Below are positions 15,345 through 17,420 of a DNA stretch of 17,420 nt, one piece after another. Position numbers and translations under genes: made by a program. Origin of the DNA: Candidatus Pelagibacter sp. (GTDB taxonomy: Bacteria > Pseudomonadota > Alphaproteobacteria > Pelagibacterales > Pelagibacteraceae); assembly GCA_029941985.1 (NCBI GenBank), contig JAPYTV010000014.1, positions 1 through 17,420 of the forward strand. Reading direction: 5' to 3'. Every line of letters begins with the position of its first letter. The stretch's first letter is position 1. Below the pieces are notes generated by a model, which was not told where the DNA came from, did not search any database, and saw only the letters and a list, made by a program, of their open reading frames with translations.

Positions 15345-16721
15345 TCTTTTGATAACTTCCTCTTTACCCAGAGATATAATTATATCATAAACACCAGGTC
15401 CAAATTTTGAACCTGTTAGTGCTATTCTTAAAGGTTGACCAACTCCTTTAAAGTTTGTTTCATTTAATTTTATAAGATCATTTACAATTGGCTCCAATAC
15501 TTTTTTACTAAGATTATCTAATTTTGAAACTTTATTTGAAAAATTAGATATAATTTTCTTTGCTTTATCATCTACAAGTTTTAAATCTTCTTGATTAAAA
15601 TTAACTTCATCAAAAATAATATATTTAGAATTATTGTATATATCTTCTAACGTTTTGGCTTTATTTTTAAGAAATCCTAAAGATGGTTTAATTTTTTTTT
15701 CTTTATCTGAATTAATCTTTTCCTTATATATTTCACAGTATTTAGTTAGATGTTTATAAAGTTCTTTTTCATCAATAGTTTTAATATAATGTTCATTCAT
15801 TGATAAAATGCGACTTATATCTAATTTTGATGGTGATTTACCAATACCTTCGAGGTTAAAATATTGAATACTTTCTTCTAAAGTAAATATTTCCTTATCC
15901 TTGTAAGACCATCCAAGTCTTAGTAAGTAGTTTCTTAAAGCATCTGGCATTATCCCTATTTTTGAATAATCATCTAAGGTAGACGCATTATCTCTTTTTG
16001 ATAGTTTCTTACCCTCTATTGTATGAATTAGAGGTATATGAGCAAAAGATGGAAGTTTCCATTTCATTGCTAAGTATATTTGAATTTGTTTAAAAGTATT
16101 TATTTTATGATCATCACCTCTAATAATATGTGTCATATTCATTTGATGATCATCAACAGATGCAGACAAATTATAAGTGGGTGTTCCATCATTTCTTAAA
16201 ATGATAAAATCCTCAATTGTAATGTTTTCTATTTCAACATTTCCTTGAACTAAATCTTTTAATGTTGATGAGCCCTCAATTTTACTCTTAAATCTTACAA
16301 CTGAATTAATATCTTTTGCAACATTCTTTTCATTAAGTTCTCTACATTTTCTATTATACATATATGGCTGTTTTTTTTGTTTTGCTCTTATTTTTTGTTC
16401 TTCTATTTCTTCATTTGAACAATAACATTTATATGCATTACCATTTTTTAGTAGTTCATTTGCAACATTTATATGATCATTAATCTTAGTTGATTGAATA
16501 TATTCATCCCCATCATGTTCTATACCAATCCATTTTAAAGATTTAATAATTTGAACTTTAAACTCATTTTTAGATCGTTCTTTATCCGTATCTTCTATTC
16601 TAAGATGAAAAGTCCCTTTTTGATTTTTGGAATATAACCAATTAAATAATGCTGTTCTCACACCACCAATATGAAGTGGACCTGTAGGAGATGGAGCAAA
16701 TCTTGTTGCTACTTTAGACAT
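15321..16721 (-). CDS. gltX: Glutamyl-tRNA synthetase
   Basis: Class I aminoacyl-tRNA synthetase that charges tRNA with glutamate. It has 466 residues, normal for bacteria. The HIGH-type motif is HIGG at 17-20 in FAPSPTGPLHIGGVRTALFNWL. RIEDTDKERS follows, then VDDHQMNMTHIIRGDDH (189-205) and the KMSKS-type loop KLSKR at 239-243. The zinc-region cysteines C99, C101 and C126 are present, but E128 stands where E. coli has a histidine ligand. Whether it also mischarges tRNA-Gln, as expected in bacteria lacking GlnRS, cannot be told from this window. The ATG lies 22 bases after the lexA stop on the same strand, so the two are probably co-transcribed. The 3' end overlaps lpxB by 24 bases. Confidence 0.97.
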   Translation of the reverse strand: MSKVATRFAPSPTGPLHIGGVRTALFNWLYSKNQKGTFHLRIEDTDKERSKNEFKVQIIKSLKWIGIEHDGDEYIQSTKINDHINVANELLKNGNAYKCYCSNEEIEEQKIRAKQKKQPYMYNRKCRELNEKNVAKDINSVVRFKSKIEGSSTLKDLVQGNVEIENITIEDFIILRNDGTPTYNLSASVDDHQMNMTHIIRGDDHKINTFKQIQIYLAMKWKLPSFAHIPLIHTIEGKKLSKRDNASTLDDYSKIGIMPDALRNYLLRLGWSYKDKEIFTLEESIQYFNLEGIGKSPSKLDISRILSMNEHYIKTIDEKELYKHLTKYCEIYKEKINSDKEKKIKPSLGFLKNKAKTLEDIYNNSKYIIFDEVNFNQEDLKLVDDKAKKIISNFSNKVSKLDNLSKKVLEPIVNDLIKLNETNFKGVGQPLRIALTGSKFGPGVYDIIISLGKEEVIKRLGDKILS

Positions 16722-16743
16722 TGGAAATGTTTAAACTATTTTC

Positions 16744-17420
16744 TTAGAAGTTTCTATATAAAGATACTAAAATTCCTTGTACTTTTACTCTGTCTGGGCC
16801 AAAAATTTTAGTTTCATAGTTTCTGTTAGCACTTTCAAGAGCTACAGTTTTACCTTTTCTTCTAATTCTTTTTAGCATGGCTTCATGTTCATCAATTAAC
16901 GCAACAACAATTTTACCATTATCTGCTGTATCTGTTTTCTTGATAATTACTGTATCACCCTCATTAATTCCTGCTTCAATCATTGAGTCACCTTGAACTT
17001 TTAAACCAAAATATTGACCATTTTTTTCAAGATTACTTGGAAGTGGTATTCTAGAAACTTCATTTTGAATTGCTTCAACTGGTGTACCTGCAGCAATTTT
17101 TCCTAATACCGGTATTTCCATTTCTTGTGTATTAGTATTTTCTTTATCTAAACCACCTTTGATTACACTTGGTGAAAAACTATTATATATATCATTAGCA
17201 GAAGCAGTTTCTGGAAGTTTAATTACTTCTAAAGCTCTAGCTTTATGAGCCAGTCTTCTAATGAAACCTCTTTCTTCTAAAGCACTTATTAATCTATGTA
17301 TTCCTGATTTTGACTTTAAATTCAGAGCGTCTTTCATTTCTTCGTATGATGGAGAAACACCTCCAGCTCTCAACTTCTTGTTGATAAATAAAAGCAGGTT
17401 TTTTTGTTTTTTAGTTAGCA
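16744..17420 (-). CDS. lexA: LexA repressor (missing only the first base of its likely start codon)
   Basis: SOS-response repressor and self-cleaving serine protease. Read on the minus strand from the right edge, the frame begins with TG followed by codons for LTKKQKNLLLFINKKLRAGG. This is the standard LexA opening, so the A of the ATG should be the next base outside the window. The full protein would have 225 residues. The N-terminal winged-helix DNA-binding domain includes SPSYEEMKDAL and SKSGIHRLISALEERGFI. The scissile Ala-Gly pair is A111-G112 in KIAAGTP. The catalytic dyad is S146 in QGDSM and K184 in AMLKRI. A TTG at 17371-17373 could be read as a start but would delete the first helix. 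The promoter, and any LexA box controlling the gene, lies outside the window. Confidence 0.96.
   Translation of the reverse strand, partial: LTKKQKNLLLFINKKLRAGGVSPSYEEMKDALNLKSKSGIHRLISALEERGFIRRLAHKARALEVIKLPETASANDIYNSFSPSVIKGGLDKENTNTQEMEIPVLGKIAAGTPVEAIQNEVSRIPLPSNLEKNGQYFGLKVQGDSMIEAGINEGDTVIIKKTDTADNGKIVVALIDEHEAMLKRIRRKGKTVALESANRNYETKIFGPDRVKVQGILVSLYRNF

Noticed and set aside
15334..15355. Intrinsic terminator between lpxB and gltX
   Set aside because: The hairpin has only six mostly A-T pairs and a ten-base loop with no adjoining T-tract, so it is too weak to list as a terminator.
1..17420. CRISPR array, insertion sequence, prophage, tRNA or rRNA
   Set aside because: No regularly spaced repeats, transposase or integrase motifs, terminal inverted repeats, tRNA cloverleaf or rRNA sequence was seen on either strand. 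Nearly all bases belong to conserved housekeeping genes.

Overview
The window is a compact, very AT-rich stretch of a streamlined alphaproteobacterial chromosome, most like SAR11 (Pelagibacterales). The evidence is the strong A/T bias with lysine/asparagine/isoleucine-rich proteins, the near absence of intergenic DNA, the use of LpxI rather than LpxH, and the alphaproteobacterial lolD-dnaE and lexA-gltX neighbourhoods. TGA is used as a stop (frr, uppS, lpxI), so the code is standard. The assignment rests on pattern recognition and was not checked by a database search.

Layout. The tail of lolD (1-99) overlaps the start of dnaE (replicative DNA polymerase III alpha subunit). A 129-bp gap follows, the longest in the window. 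It holds a structured leader in front of rpsB in which two stems interleave as a pseudoknot, one of them covering the probable ribosome-binding site. From rpsB to lpxB, twelve plus-strand genes run almost without gaps: rpsB, tsf, frr, uppS, cdsA, dxr, bamA, ompH/skp, fabZ, lpxD, lpxA, lpxI and lpxB is the thirteenth if rpsB is counted separately from the eleven genes between. Most junctions are stop/start overlaps or gaps under 10 bp. The one larger gap, 55 bp, precedes lpxD. The minus strand then carries gltX and lexA. gltX is convergent with lpxB and overlaps its end by 24 bp. lexA runs to the right edge, which cuts it one base short of its likely ATG.

Function. The plus-strand cluster joins translation (S2, EF-Ts, ribosome recycling factor) to envelope building. 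UppS makes the undecaprenyl carrier, CdsA makes CDP-diacylglycerol, and Dxr feeds isoprenoid synthesis. BamA and its Skp-like chaperone assemble outer-membrane proteins. FabZ, LpxD, LpxA, LpxI and LpxB supply and carry out the first part of lipid A synthesis. This is the widespread proteobacterial rpsB-to-lpxB cluster in reduced form: pyrH is not between tsf and frr, rseP is not between dxr and bamA, and fabZ lies before lpxD instead of after it.

I found no mobile element, CRISPR array, tRNA, rRNA or clearly new multigene system. The most interesting item is the rpsB leader, which may belong to an already proposed class of S2 leaders. The missing pyrH and rseP, the reordered fabZ, a histidine-to-glutamine change in LpxA and the lpxB/gltX overlap are smaller points.
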